Notes under the pieces: generated by a model
Databases searched by the model: none
The model's input: the letters and a program-made list of their open reading frames with translations, nothing else
What the model was told of the DNA's origin: nothing
Position numbers and translations under genes: made by a program
Part shown: in pieces, positions 54,186 to 64,000 of the stretch
Position numbering within the stretch: position 1 is the first letter of the stretch
Layout: each line of letters begins with the position of its first letter
Assembly (NCBI GenBank): GCA_030374765.1
Contig: JARGXX010000092.1
Location: 310,001 to 374,000 of the forward strand
From: Agarophyton chilense
Taxonomy: Eukaryota > Rhodophyta > Florideophyceae > Gracilariales > Gracilariaceae
Length of the DNA: 64,000 nt
Direction of reading: 5' to 3'

Positions 54186-54631
54186 TGTAACGCAATGACT
54201 GTTGGGTCAGCGTACGGGTCTCGACCGGTGGTAGCGTGGTAGAGCGGGTCCTAAGGTTCGAATCCTTGACAGCGGCACTCCCAGAGTAGTTGGTGCAATG
54301 GGCTGGCGTTTATTGCGTAGTCCTACAGGTTGGAACTACGGAAACGATGGCTTGAAGACCAAAGGGTGGAACTAATATACCAAAGGGGGTTATTTAGTAT
54401 CCTAACGGTACCTACCGTACTCTAAGGGAGAAGCGTCACTCGAGCCAAGTAAATAGTACTGGCGAGGCGCGGAGGTCTCCCTGGCACTGTAATGCTAATC
54501 TATTACACTAATTAAATTATATTAAAAATCTACATGAGTCCACCTGAGGTCGACCCGTCAACGTGTCATCTGCAAGATCCTTTATGGCCCGGCAGCTTAC
54601 AGGTCTCAACCGTTATCATCGCTCCTTCACA
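54186..54631 (-). repeat. Element D 5' LTR
   Basis: 446 bp. Inside it on the - strand comes TTTTGGGCTCCTGACTTTGA, the primer site related to those of A and B. A and B boxes recur at 54237-54247 and 54255-54265. Confidence 0.92.
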
Positions 54632-54636
54632 CGTAC

Positions 54637-55994
54637 CCTCCGTAGGCGGACGCCCAATTAGAGCTAGTTATATCGTACTGTAGAGGGGTTCATTGGCTAA
54701 CCAGGTTTATATCTAGATATTAGTATGTGCGGCGCTCACCTCTGAGCACAGTACATAAGGCACAGAGGGGAGAGCTGACCCTAAAGTAAAGGATACAACA
54801 ACGGGTTTACAAACTATCTTGTTCCTTGTTCAGGATTCCTTGACCGGAGATCTGGACGAGCCACAACAAGTAGTTGTCCGTTCCATAATACCAACCACCC
54901 TCATTTGCGAGTGGGGCCTTACAACCCCCCTTCCAACTCACTAGTGTTGTCCTCTACCACATCTTCCCCTTAGCTGCAAGCACCCATTCGGCAGTTCCGA
55001 ACACTGTCGCAGGTGTCTGCTCTCTCCGTTAGAGCGGATACTACACCTGTTTCCTCACCCTCTCTGATTTTCATGTCATACTTAGAAAACCTAGCTTAGT
55101 GTACATATTGTGATCAAGGTGAGGTTCTATGATACGTCACCGGGTGGTGTTGAGAAAAGATCACACAACTTTATTGCATATGTAAGTTTATATGCAGACA
55201 AAACTTTTTATGCCTCAATACTTCCCGTTGCGGCAAGGCACTTAATTCTCACTTGGCGGAACCTATTTGAGCGTGAATACTGTTTCCCTTACTGTAACCA
55301 CCGTGCTTACAATAAGACCAAAATGTAGTCTGAACAAACTCTTTATCTCCGCATCTTCCCCCATCGCCGAGAAGAAGGTAGCCAAGAAATGCATACTCCA
55401 ATTGCATGCATTTTTTATGCTTCTTCTTCTCGCGAGGGGAGAAGACTTCGAAGCAAGTCTGTGGTAGTAGAAATAGGCAAGAAAGTGGGAGGGAGGGTTC
55501 TCCTTTTATAGACTTTGAGAGGCATCCTAAATATTCTCATTTGAGCTTTCTCCTCACACCACCCTCCCCATATGGCCCACTTGCCAGCTCAAATATTCCG
55601 CACCACCTCTAAAAAAACCCATTCTAAAACAAAAAGACAAAGCGCCAAATCCAACTGCCCAAAGCATAGGGCAAAAGAAGTACTATCGCATTCTTTTACA
55701 ACGCAGCAAACTTCTCCACCACATCTTCCACATTCATGCCAAAGGGCTACGTTATATCTTCCTTTCCTGACGCAGAGATAACAATTCGTCAATTCACACA
55801 GAGTTATCCGCGTAACTGGACCAGACATATGTTGACGCAGCCTCCACAACCAGCCTCTTTGACTTGAGCACACGTGGCGGCAGAACGATCTCCTTGTATG
55901 ACTCGCTCTGCTTTTCAAACACAGACAGTTCGCTACTGTTGAAAAGCCTTAGCCACCTAACGACTCAGCGCTTTCAAACAGCCAAATCTTTGTA
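54637..55994. other. No supported gene
   Basis: 54660-55080 is C/T-rich and LTR-like in texture but I find no paired ends. 55110-55918 has short ORFs on both strands without motifs. Confidence 0.4.
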
Positions 55995-56660
55995 TCATAC
56001 ATGTTGACAGCCGTTAACAGCAAGATCTCCAACCCAAAAAGAAACCTCCACAGCCCGGAGCCTAGTCTCAGAGCCGTTTGATCTAGGATTGTGGATAATA
56101 TGCTTGGGAGATGTCACAAATGAGACATGGTGCCTCATCGTTTTCTTGGCAGAATCGAATGCTTTCACTCGAATTTTCAACTTATCATAACCTTCTGCAT
56201 CTCGGAAAACGATGAACTGGACGAGATTTCCGTATTCCATAACAGCCTTTTTCAATAAGACGAACCTCGCTTTAGAATTGAGTCCTGCTTTTTCGGAAAG
56301 GATATCCATTAAAATCATTGAACGAACTAGGTCACCGTTATCTAACTTGGCCGAGATTGCTAATCGAATGTCTTCTTCTGGTTCTTCGACTTCTCCGAAA
56401 CGGTTGAAAAAAATTCTTTTAACGGAGTCATAGTCCTTTGCTTCTTCGGAAAGAGACCAATTGATGTCATATGTATCATAATAGAACTCGAACACTTCAT
56501 TTTCTAAGAAACAAAGTAACTCTAAGGCCATATCTTCCTTGGGTTTTCCTCTCATGGCAACATTTTCGAAGTAAAAGAAAATCGTAAAGACATGGATTGA
56601 AGAACTATCATAAGTTGTGTTGGCAGAACCGAGTTCTGAGGAACTGCCTCCTCGACAGAA
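55995..56660 (-). pseudogene. G2 gag fragment
   Basis: The open frame (226 codons from the ATG at 56675, whose first codons are the primer site itself) aligns with the Gag of element F: FENVAMRGKPKEDMALELL, FEFYYDTYD, KDYDSVKRIFFNRF and YGNLVQFIVF. It lacks the zinc knuckles and everything downstream, ending at unrelated sequence near 55995. It therefore is a 5' fragment of an element of F's type, in the opposite orientation to F. Confidence 0.7.
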
Positions 56661-56674
56661 CCATTTGGGCGCCA
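56661..56674 (-). promoter_or_regulatory. G2 primer binding site
   Basis: The - strand reads TGGCGCCCAAATGG. The first eight bases equal the start of lysine-tRNA-type primer sites, which begin TGGCGCCC. The gag frame begins over it. Confidence 0.55.
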
Positions 56675-56675
56675 T

Positions 56676-57720
56676 ATTTGGATGTGACGCTGTGGGCTAG
56701 ACGTTACAGTAAACTTCGGCGAAAGTAAGCCTTTTTCGTTACTGAATGACCCAGATAGATGAAATGAGATATAAATACTTCGAGATAAACAACTTCTTCT
56801 CGATCTTCTTAAACCCACAAAACCAAAGACTTATGTCAGTAGTCACTAGGGGTCGGACACCCTGGCTTCCCGTCAGACACTCCGTATGTGTAACCATTTT
56901 TTCAACGTTTCCACTTCTGCTTTAACAAGAAGCAGGCGTGTACAATCCCTACAAGGCTTCCCGAGGAGAATTACTAACAATAGGATACGTTTTCACTCTA
57001 TACCCGAAGCTAGCCTTTTGCTGGAAAGGTTACGCGGCACCACTTGCCGCAGCTTCCCGTTCAGTACTAGATCCCAGATCTCCACCAAATATTTACGACC
57101 GTCACAGGCTTTTCACTCTACAGGGGCCTTCTAGACAGACCAAGTACCGTTGGTACACACATACCATCTCCCTTCCACGCCCTGGGCGCTTTCACCGGTG
57201 CAGTGGGCTGACAGGGGGTGCTTTGTCCAGCAGACAACGCCTCATTGGCCCCTGTACTGCGGCAAACGACTTTAAGATTTTTATGATGTATGGGGTTGCT
57301 CCCCAGCGGCAGTCCCCTCTTTGGACCCCTGGCGGCCATCGCCTCAACTTTTGATAAAGTTGAACGGCTTGAAGCCAAAAAAAATGTTTTAGGATGTCAG
57401 TTGTTAATTGAAGTCGTCCACGAGAGAACTCGGAGACATCAGAGCCCTTTTCATAGAGATGAAGAACCTCCAAAAAGGATCTGAAACGCATTTCTACTGG
57501 ATAGATACAACTATGTACTTCAAGGTTACTCTAAGTGCTGCTAACAGCATTTAAAGCAGCACACTAAACAATAAAAGTATAAGAACTGTATTATTTTCTC
57601 TATTGCATCATTATGCCTTTCGACGCCAGCGATGAAATACAGAGTTCCGATCCTGCTGGCACTCCATAAACGTGCGTTCCAGCAATGCTGGGACACTGTT
57701 CGCATTACGGGACCCGCAGT
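56676..57720 (-). repeat. G2: old gypsy 5' LTR, inverted relative of G1
   Basis: On the - strand it aligns with 4160-4951 plus 29551-29798 over about 1 kb with many substitutions. The primer site and gag follow. The exact LTR start is uncertain, as similarity fades beyond about 57720. Confidence 0.65.
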
Positions 57721-58568
57721 CCCTACAAACAGACATGTTTCTAAAACAGAGGGTTTTTTTGTCGTCTAGACCTTGTTTTGATTATTTCGATAACAAAAGT
57801 ACCAGCCACGGCGAACAAGATGGTCCCGGCAAAAAACAAACTATCACGTGACAAAAAAAGAAAAGTACGCTCGACGCTCAACACGTCATGCGTATCACAA
57901 ACTACGAGAAGAAAATGCTGATTATATTCTGTTTGAGAAAACCATATACTTTTGGCGAAATGACTTCAATTTACTTCAAAAAAACCCCAGGACGAGATAG
58001 TCACGGCAATGGATGTCAGAGGAAAGCACAGCGCGGAGAAATAATGAACAAAAGTAAGCAATTAGTGGAATCCGGCAAAACGGTCTCTTAAATTCTTGCT
58101 TATTCTCAAACAAGCCCGAAAAACAAGAGTTTAGCTCTTGCCGATTAGAGCAGCGGTTTTGGGGAAACTACCATTGTTTAAAAAATAAGCTCCATTTTAG
58201 CTTAATTAAAAAAGGGCTATTGTCACCCCCGGTCTGGTTCTGGTTTTCGGTTGTACATTGCGCGAAATCCAATTAAAGCCACCCTCCGGTTTGTTGATGT
58301 ATTCCATTTCCCTCAAGTTTCTATCAACCTTCTCTCTAGCAACGCTAAAAAAGAACAAATGAAACACTTTAGACGCCGTTAATAAAACTTTTCTACTTAT
58401 CTACACTGTCAATATCACTATGTACAAATAACACCCCCGAATTCTAATTAAAGTCCACTACAGTATTTTTTTCCTTTGAACAAACGCCCGCGCATTTTGA
58501 ATAAAACAAAAGCTCTAACAAAATTCTCCTCTACACTTCCTACAACTTCAAAGTCTAAAAACATAAAA
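57721..58568. other. AT-rich, no supported gene
   Basis: Short ORFs only. It probably includes the 5' flank of the Tc1/mariner copy, but I could not find a convincing terminal inverted repeat. Confidence 0.4.
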
Positions 58569-59644
58569 ATGGACCGTAAAGAACCTTTGACGCATAAAGA
58601 AAAAGGTATGATACTTGCAGCTTCATTTCATTGCTGTTCTCAGAGAGAGATTCCTTAAACCATTGGACGCTCTCCCACAGTGGTACGAAACTTCCTCAAA
58701 GATCCTGAATCTACAACAAACGTTATAAAGGCTCTAACAACAACAAAATGAGTTTGACGTCCAAAAGAGCTCTTCTTCGCTCGGCATCAAACTCATCTAG
58801 CTCCGCGAGAGAACTCCGTAAAGATCTTTCTCTTTTGGTTTCTGTCAGGCGCATACAACAAGTGTTACATGATGATCCGAATTTAATCTATAAGAAGATG
58901 AAGAAAGTACCAATGATGGCTGAAATACATAATAAGAAAATGTTTACATGGGCTCGAGAGAAGATGACTTTTTCTATGACGAAAAGGAAGAAACCCATTT
59001 TTTCCGATGAAAAGAAATTTAACCTAGATGGACTAGATGGATTCGCTCATTATCGGCATGATGAAAGGAAGAAAGAGATTAATTTTTCTAAGCCACAAAA
59101 TGAAGGGGATTCTGTGATGCTTTGGGGTGCCTATTCCTACTATGATTTAAGTAATCTGGTTGTTTGCCTCGGTAAAATGGATTCTATGAAGTACTGCAAG
59201 GTGTTGCAGAAAGAATTGTTACCTTTTGCGACCGAAAAAATTGGAGAAAGATTTAATTTTCAGCAAGACGGGGCTTCTATACACCGTTTAGTGTATTCTA
59301 AAAAGTGGTTGGCTGATCATAATGTTAATGTTTTACAGTGGCCAGCCAAGTCAACTGACTTGAACATTATGGAAAACATTTGGGGGGTTTTAGCACCCCG
59401 CGTTTACGCCAATCAGCGCCAATTCCAAGATGTTGGAACGCTTTTGGAATGTGTGATTGAATGTTGGAATAATTTGAGCGAAAAGTTTATTAAATCACTT
59501 TACAGCTCTATACAGGAGCGCTGTATTCAAGTGGTAGAGAAAAAGGGTGAAATTGTTGAAGACGTCTCGCGAGAGGGGAATGTAGAATTACAACACGCAA
59601 TCTATTGTAGATCGCTGCGTAGGTTGCACTATCACTTCAAGTAA
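58569..59644 (+). pseudogene. Tc1/mariner transposase, broken
   Basis: ATG at 58569. The N-terminal helix-turn-helix (HKEKGMILAA, IGRSPTVVRNFL) is interrupted by a TAA at 58656-58658 and a one-base frameshift near 58710. After this the frame is open from about 58711 to 59644. The catalytic core is complete: FSDEKKFNLDG, FQQDGASIH and NIMENIWG, with 34 residues between the last two acids (DD34E). Linker residues LVSVRRIQQVLHDD match Tc1-like DNA-binding regions. Catalysis would be possible but DNA binding is lost, so this copy cannot move itself. Confidence 0.88.
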
Positions 59645-59684
59645 CGAACGTTAGATAGACACGAAATTGAATCTTTAATTTGAA

Positions 59685-60041
59685 TTAGTACTCTAATCTA
59701 GGAGACGTTGAATTAGAATGGTGCTGCTTACTTGGCGCGGTAGAAAGCCCCACCGAGCTCTCAGCTACTATAAAAGGGCTCGGAACAAGAGAAATACTCT
59801 TGTCCGACATCATTTCGACTGAATAACTCTCGACCTCTTCTACTACAACAACTTCATCACTGTCACCGCCCTTCTCGTTCATCTTGCTTTCGCGCCGCCT
59901 TTCTACGCCGTTTACGCCGATTCCGCCGATTCCGCCGATTCCGCCGCACCGCTGCCTTCTACACCGCTTATACTGAATCGCCGTTTTCGCAACAGAAATG
60001 ACTAAGTATTGAAAGAAAGAAATGTGTTTTTCGTTATGCAT
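59685..60041 (-). CDS. Hypothetical ORF with a GGI repeat
   Basis: 118 codons. About four copies of a 9-bp unit (59919-59948) encode GGIGGIGGIG. An acidic stretch (DSDEVVVVEEVES) follows. It may be a coincidence of the repeat; no family recognised. Confidence 0.2.
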   Translation of the reverse strand: MHNEKHISFFQYLVISVAKTAIQYKRCRRQRCGGIGGIGGIGVNGVERRRESKMNEKGGDSDEVVVVEEVESYSVEMMSDKSISLVPSPFIVAESSVGLSTAPSKQHHSNSTSPRLEY

Positions 60042-60857
60042 TTTATTTAGATTTCGCTATCTTGTTGAGGATTTTTTAATGTTCATAAAACCGTGGGCTA
60101 GGTCTGCTTTTGCAAAGCTCTGAAACTAATTTTTTCATGGTTTTCAAGTACTGACTACGGTAAAAGTCCCAGTTGCCCACTGTGGCTGGAAGTAAAAGCA
60201 TCCTCACCGGGCATGGGTAAATTACAAAATGATCAAATTTGATTCAATGCACCTGCCTGTTCGGCTGCACCGGTCAATAAAAGTTTCAAATAAAATACCA
60301 CCGGCAGAATTTCAGGGTGCAAATCGAATGGATTTGCCTCCTTGCTGATTGACCTGGTGCTATCGAAGCAAACGTTTGCAAGCTGCGCATTGGTCAAAAT
60401 CGAGTACATTTCGCGGAAAAAGTTGTGAAGCAGGCAAAACACATGCTCTCTATGTTACATAGATGCAATTTCCCTATCACCAAGAGTTATTCCAAACACT
60501 TCCCTCGCTGTTGCGTTACTTTTCTACTATCATGGCAGAGCCCACTCCTCCTTCGACATCACTCTGTCCATGTGAAACATCGCAAAAAGCAGGAAAAAAA
60601 CGATCAAGTCACGCAAACGAAAAAGAGTGTCACGTAAAGCTAACTTTACATAGATAGAAGACGCTGCCATCGCAAGGCGTGGACCGCAGTCTCTGAGAAT
60701 CTAATACAAGGCACAGAACAGAAGGCAGAAGACTTTATGCAAAAAGTTGCTGACGTCTATAGTGTATCTTTTTCGCTCGAAGGCTGCAAGGCCGTGATGA
60801 GATCAGCTAGACCATCATCGTCCTGCTCTTGAAACCATGTGTCATCCATGTCGGGCG
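60042..60857. other. No supported gene
   Basis: An ORF at 60442-60233 (-) of 69 codons has a protein-like sequence (FDLHPEILPVVFYLKLLL) but no motif or clear start. Otherwise empty. Confidence 0.35.
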
Positions 60858-61325
60858 TGTAACAGCGGGGGTTGGGGTTGATGAAGACTGTACCGGTGCG
60901 GAAATCGCTGATTTAGGCAAATCAGCAAATCAGCAGTTATACAACTTCCAATGGGAGACGAACAGGTAGACGCCTAATTTGCTATTTTGCTGATTTGCAC
61001 CCACCACTGCTGGAGATGCTCTACGGAGGAATAGGGTGGTGGCTTATCCAGATTTCGCGCACTGTATCCACCAGGCAGGTCTTAACCTGCAAGCGGTCAC
61101 CCCCCGAATCGCACAATCACCCTTATATTTATGGTGCCTATAGCACGAAACTACTGTATCTGTCGGCCTCTGTTTGGGGCTGTGTCCACGTGTGACGCGG
61201 ACGCAGCCCCTCGCGAGCTGAAATATCAAAACCTTCCTGCGAGCGGTGGAATTGGTGGGGGGAAGGGGACAAGGAAGACAACGAAAAGTAAACAGAGGGT
61301 ACGCTTGCCCGTAACAAGCCTTACA
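60858..61325 (+). repeat. Element F 5' LTR (candidate borders)
   Basis: It ends CCTTACA directly before TGGTACCGCATCC, a plausible primer site. A matching start is TGTAACAGCG at 60858, giving inverted ends TGTAA/TTACA. The second LTR is outside the window, so the left border is a guess. It contains a palindromic block at 60907-60926 (GCTGATTT-AGGC-AAATCAGC), with the stem sequence repeated nearby. Confidence 0.45.
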
Positions 61326-61342
61326 TGGTACCGCATCCAAGG
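61326..61342 (+). promoter_or_regulatory. Element F primer binding site (candidate)
   Basis: TGGTACCGCATCCAAGG lies at the LTR end and 15 bp before the gag ATG; the TGG fits a tRNA CCA end. Confidence 0.45.
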
Positions 61343-61357
61343 TCTTCAAATACGAAG

Positions 61358-64000
61358 ATGTCTGAAGCTAACACTACTCGCGTTATGTTCGATGGTTCCG
61401 AAGGAGCGGAGGTCGAGCGTTTCTTCTTTGCGTACGAAAATGTCGCCATGCGCGGAAAGACGGACGAAGAGAAGGCAGTAGAGCTTCTCTGTCACTTAGA
61501 GGGCTCTGCGTTTGACTTCTATTATAGGACATTCGCAGAGTCAGGTTCTTTGACCAAGGAAGCAATGGACTACACCGCTGTAAAGAAGAAGATTATGGCT
61601 GAATTCATCCAGAAGAGCCAGCCAGAAGACGATGTCTATGATGCAGTCTCTGGCCGCTTAGACCCTGAGAATCTGTTATCCTCTTTGGCCGAATTGGACG
61701 CGCTTTACAAGCGGGTAGGCTTTAACGATACCGCTTCCTTCGGGTTGCTTAGGAATGCGGTGGCCTCTATTCCTTACATGGCTCAGTTTGTCATGTACAG
61801 GGCGCCTTCTGACTATCAGTCATTGAAGAAGGCCATTGTGGAGTATCACGTTGGTCGAAGGGCTTACTTTTCTGGAGTCGGTTCCTCATCCTCCGCGGCG
61901 CTTGGTGTGAAGAATATTTTACCAAGGCCGGATGCTCGTTCCGGGACTACTCAGCAGCTCCAAAGCCAGGTCGAGCAGTTGACCAAGAACTTTTCCGAGC
62001 TGCACCTGCTGGTGAAGAAGAAGTTTGACAGCGGAACTCCGGCAACGGCGGACAAGGACTGGACTTGTAGTTATTGTAAGAAGACGGGACACGGTGCAAA
62101 CCGTTGTCCTTCGAATCCGCATCGTGACACAAAGTGTTCGCGTTGCGGCAAGATGGGCCATTCGGAGTCTACTTGTTGGTCTAAACCTAGAAGGAGTGAT
62201 TCTCGCTCTGTTGGGTTCGATGGAGCGAGGTCAGAGTCGCGGGAAGAGATGAAACTCAAGTCCGATGGCGACTCTAATCATGTTGCAGTTGTGCAAGAGT
62301 CTGCTTTGGTTGATGTCGTGGCTGCAGCGAAGAGAAACGCCGAGGGCCAAGCTCTTCCGAAGCAACCTCGCACGAATGTCATGGATATTGACGTTCTGGT
62401 GAACAAGAATCCGGGCGAGCCCCGAGCGGCTGCAAGGCCGAAATCGAGGGGTAAGCGTAGGAAGTCCCGCAAGGTGAAGAAGCCCTCACAGGGCCTTCAG
62501 GAGCACGTCGGGAAGTATAATGTGGTAGCCGAGCTGGCTGCCGCATCGTGCGGGCTCACGTTTGGGCAGCTACTCCGTGGTGACGCTGAAGAGGCCAAGA
62601 AGCTTCTGAAGCGCCTACTGGCTGGGAGTGTGCCTAAGAGCCATGTGTCTGTCTTGAGCGCCTCTGGCCTCCCCCGTCGTTTGAAAGTCGTGTCTGTGAA
62701 GCTTTATGGCACGAGAACACACGCCCTACTCGACACTGGAGCTGTTCCGAATCTACTCTCGCTGGAGCTATGCGAACAGTTGACTTTATCGCCCCTGGCC
62801 ACGTCAAGGAAGGTCACAGTCGCCGATGGGACTGTCGCCCAGGTGTTAGGCTGTGTCAAAGATGTGCCAGTCTCGTTTGGGACGATGAGCATCCCCTTAG
62901 ACTTCCTTGTCGTCCAGAATACTCCGTTTGATGTCATTGTTGGTAGCCCGACGCTGGATGCCTTGCAGGCGCGACTGGATTTTAGTCGCCAGCAAGTTAC
63001 TCTTGCAGTCGGAGCAGAAGAGGTTCTGTTACCATTCTATAACGAACCCCCTGTTATCGATGGAGCTCGCACAGATAGCGAGGACTTCACATCTCCTGAA
63101 GAATCTGATGCTGAGCGGTCTATTAACGCGTCATCGTCATCACCATCGAGCTCCGGGGATGAATCTGACGGTGAGCCGGACTTGGTATTGGCAATAGTGA
63201 ACAAGGAGCCGTATGAACCGGATTTACAGGACTTCGATTGCAACGTGGATATATCCGATGTTGATGAAGAGGGTGATCATTCAGCTCTACTAGCGTCAAA
63301 GATGAGGCATCTTCCTCGGGAAGCACAAGAGGACTTGACGAATGCCTTGAGGGAGACCAATATTACCGCCTGGGACATTAGTGACCTCCAGCCGGCTGAC
63401 GTTCCTGTGGTGCACTCTTTTGAGTTGACGGACGACAATCCGATTCATTCGAGAGTGCGCAGGATGCCCCCGAAGCACAACGCAATTGTGCGTAAAGAAG
63501 TTGATGAGCTGCTTGAGGCTGGAGTAATCACGCCTTCAAGTTCAGCTTGGTCCTTTCCAGTAGTCATAGCTACCAAAAAGGACGGTAGACCACGATTCTG
63601 TCTTGATTACCGTCAATTGAACAGGGTAATGAAGCCAACCAGGTGGCCGTTACCGAAGATCGAGGAGATCTTCGACGACTTAGCTGGGTCGAAGATATTC
63701 ACAACTCTAGACTTGTACACTGGGTACTGGCAAGTCCGCATGTCGGAGACTTGCAAGGAGATGACGACGTTTGCATGCCGCTATGGAACGTACAAGTTCG
63801 AGGTGATGCCGTTCGGATTGATGAACGCCCCCTCGACGTTTCAGAGAATGATGGATGGAGTCCTACAGGATCTTCCATTCGCAATGGTCTATGTGGATGA
63901 TGTGGTTATCTTCTCGAAGACGACCGAAGAGCACCTCCGTCATTGTAGGGCAGTGTTCGAACGAATTCTGGAAGCCAACTTGAAAGTTAAGGTCACCAAG
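61358..64000 (+). CDS. Element F Gag-protease-reverse transcriptase, open to the window edge
   Basis: From the ATG at 61358 the frame has no stop through the last base, at least 881 codons. Gag aligns with G2 (YENVAMRGKTDEEKAVELL). Two zinc knuckles follow, CSYCKKTGHGANRC (residue 237) and CSRCGKMGHSESTC (residue 260). A basic linker (KSRGKRRKSRKVKK) precedes an aspartic protease (LLDTGAVPNLLS, catalytic Asp 459; VIVGSPTLD). An acidic Ser-rich spacer leads to RT: FCLDYRQLN, TLDLYTGYWQV, MPFGLMNAPSTFQRM and YVDD at residue 845. Gag and Pol are one frame, unlike the -1 arrangement in element A. RNase H and integrase should lie beyond the window. The lack of any lesion suggests recent activity. 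Confidence 0.9.
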   Translation, partial: MSEANTTRVMFDGSEGAEVERFFFAYENVAMRGKTDEEKAVELLCHLEGSAFDFYYRTFAESGSLTKEAMDYTAVKKKIMAEFIQKSQPEDDVYDAVSGRLDPENLLSSLAELDALYKRVGFNDTASFGLLRNAVASIPYMAQFVMYRAPSDYQSLKKAIVEYHVGRRAYFSGVGSSSSAALGVKNILPRPDARSGTTQQLQSQVEQLTKNFSELHLLVKKKFDSGTPATADKDWTCSYCKKTGHGANRCPSNPHRDTKCSRCGKMGHSESTCWSKPRRSDSRSVGFDGARSESREEMKLKSDGDSNHVAVVQESALVDVVAAAKRNAEGQALPKQPRTNVMDIDVLVNKNPGEPRAAARPKSRGKRRKSRKVKKPSQGLQEHVGKYNVVAELAAASCGLTFGQLLRGDAEEAKKLLKRLLAGSVPKSHVSVLSASGLPRRLKVVSVKLYGTRTHALLDTGAVPNLLSLELCEQLTLSPLATSRKVTVADGTVAQVLGCVKDVPVSFGTMSIPLDFLVVQNTPFDVIVGSPTLDALQARLDFSRQQVTLAVGAEEVLLPFYNEPPVIDGARTDSEDFTSPEESDAERSINASSSSPSSSGDESDGEPDLVLAIVNKEPYEPDLQDFDCNVDISDVDEEGDHSALLASKMRHLPREAQEDLTNALRETNITAWDISDLQPADVPVVHSFELTDDNPIHSRVRRMPPKHNAIVRKEVDELLEAGVITPSSSAWSFPVVIATKKDGRPRFCLDYRQLNRVMKPTRWPLPKIEEIFDDLAGSKIFTTLDLYTGYWQVRMSETCKEMTTFACRYGTYKFEVMPFGLMNAPSTFQRMMDGVLQDLPFAMVYVDDVVIFSKTTEEHLRHCRAVFERILEANLKVKVTK

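Larger units (their letters stand above)
45677..54631 (-). mobile_element. Element D: decayed full-length Ty3/gypsy retrotransposon
   Basis: Two 446-bp LTRs (45677-46122 and 54186-54631) start TGTAA(T/C)GCAATG and end GCTCCTTCACA on the + strand. By eye they differ at several percent of positions, more than the LTRs of the other elements. The flanking 5-mers TCTAC and CGTAC share three of five bases, so the target duplication is eroded or lost. Domain order on the - strand: gag, protease, RT, RNase H, integrase, chromodomain. It belongs to the A/B family, is 8,955 bp long, and keeps the whole integrase region that A lacks, although in broken frames. Confidence 0.92.

Noticed and set aside
54632..55080. 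A further LTR adjoining element D
   Set aside because: LTR-like texture only; no TG...CA pair, no partner and no duplication found.
1..64000. CRISPR array, bacterial operon or phage system
   Set aside because: No regularly spaced repeats with unique spacers; the intron, gypsy LTR elements, chromodomains and Tc1/Harbinger genes show a eukaryotic genome.

Overview
This is a repeat-dense stretch of a eukaryotic nuclear genome. The one clear host gene is broken by a 113-nt GT-AG intron, host genes are sparse, and most of the window is LTR retrotransposons of the Ty3/gypsy order stacked inside one another, with remnants of PIF/Harbinger and Tc1/mariner DNA transposons. The organism cannot be fixed from the sequence. 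A compact red macroalga such as Chondrus, or an oomycete-like protist, fits the chromodomain gypsy families, short intron and transposon mix. This is inference at low confidence.

Layout. 1-3400: a flavoprotein monooxygenase (3' part, two exons, + strand), then a membrane protein of unknown function on the - strand. 4160-30062: a nested retrotransposon locus. An old LTR plus gag fragment (G1) was split by element B (4952-29545, + strand, target duplication GATTA). B was split twice: in its 5' LTR by element A (5120-15398, - strand, duplication ATTGT) and between protease and reverse transcriptase by element C (19183-24422, - strand, duplication CCCTG). 30063-36200: mostly non-coding, with a possible solo LTR and a diverged direct duplication of about 700 bp. 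36208-42266: a Harbinger transposase gene cut in two by element E (36615-41936, + strand, duplication GAAGC). 44385-45522: a decayed ORF and a hypothetical ORF. 45677-54631: element D (- strand), the most decayed full-length copy. 55995-57720: G2, an inverted relative of G1 with LTR, primer site and gag. 58569-59644: a broken Tc1/mariner transposase. 60858-64000: the 5' end of element F, whose gag-protease-RT frame is fully open to the window edge and is the most intact mobile gene here.

Families. A, B and D form one family: about 9-10 kb, SD/SR-like and basic tract in Gag, CCHC knuckle, DTGA protease, YxDD RT, a related primer site, and 1.2-2.3 kb between the chromodomain and the 3' LTR. C and E form a second: about 5.2 kb, CX4C-type knuckle, W/C-L-DD at the RT active site, C-terminal chromodomain. 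G1, G2 and F share a third Gag.

The most unusual item is a 618-codon ORF (6116-7972) on the strand opposite to element A's gag-pol, in the segment next to its 3' LTR. B and D have shorter opposite-strand ORFs in the same place. Element A has nearly identical LTRs (so it moved recently) but no recognisable integrase. Element D's LTR carries close matches to tRNA-type A and B boxes.
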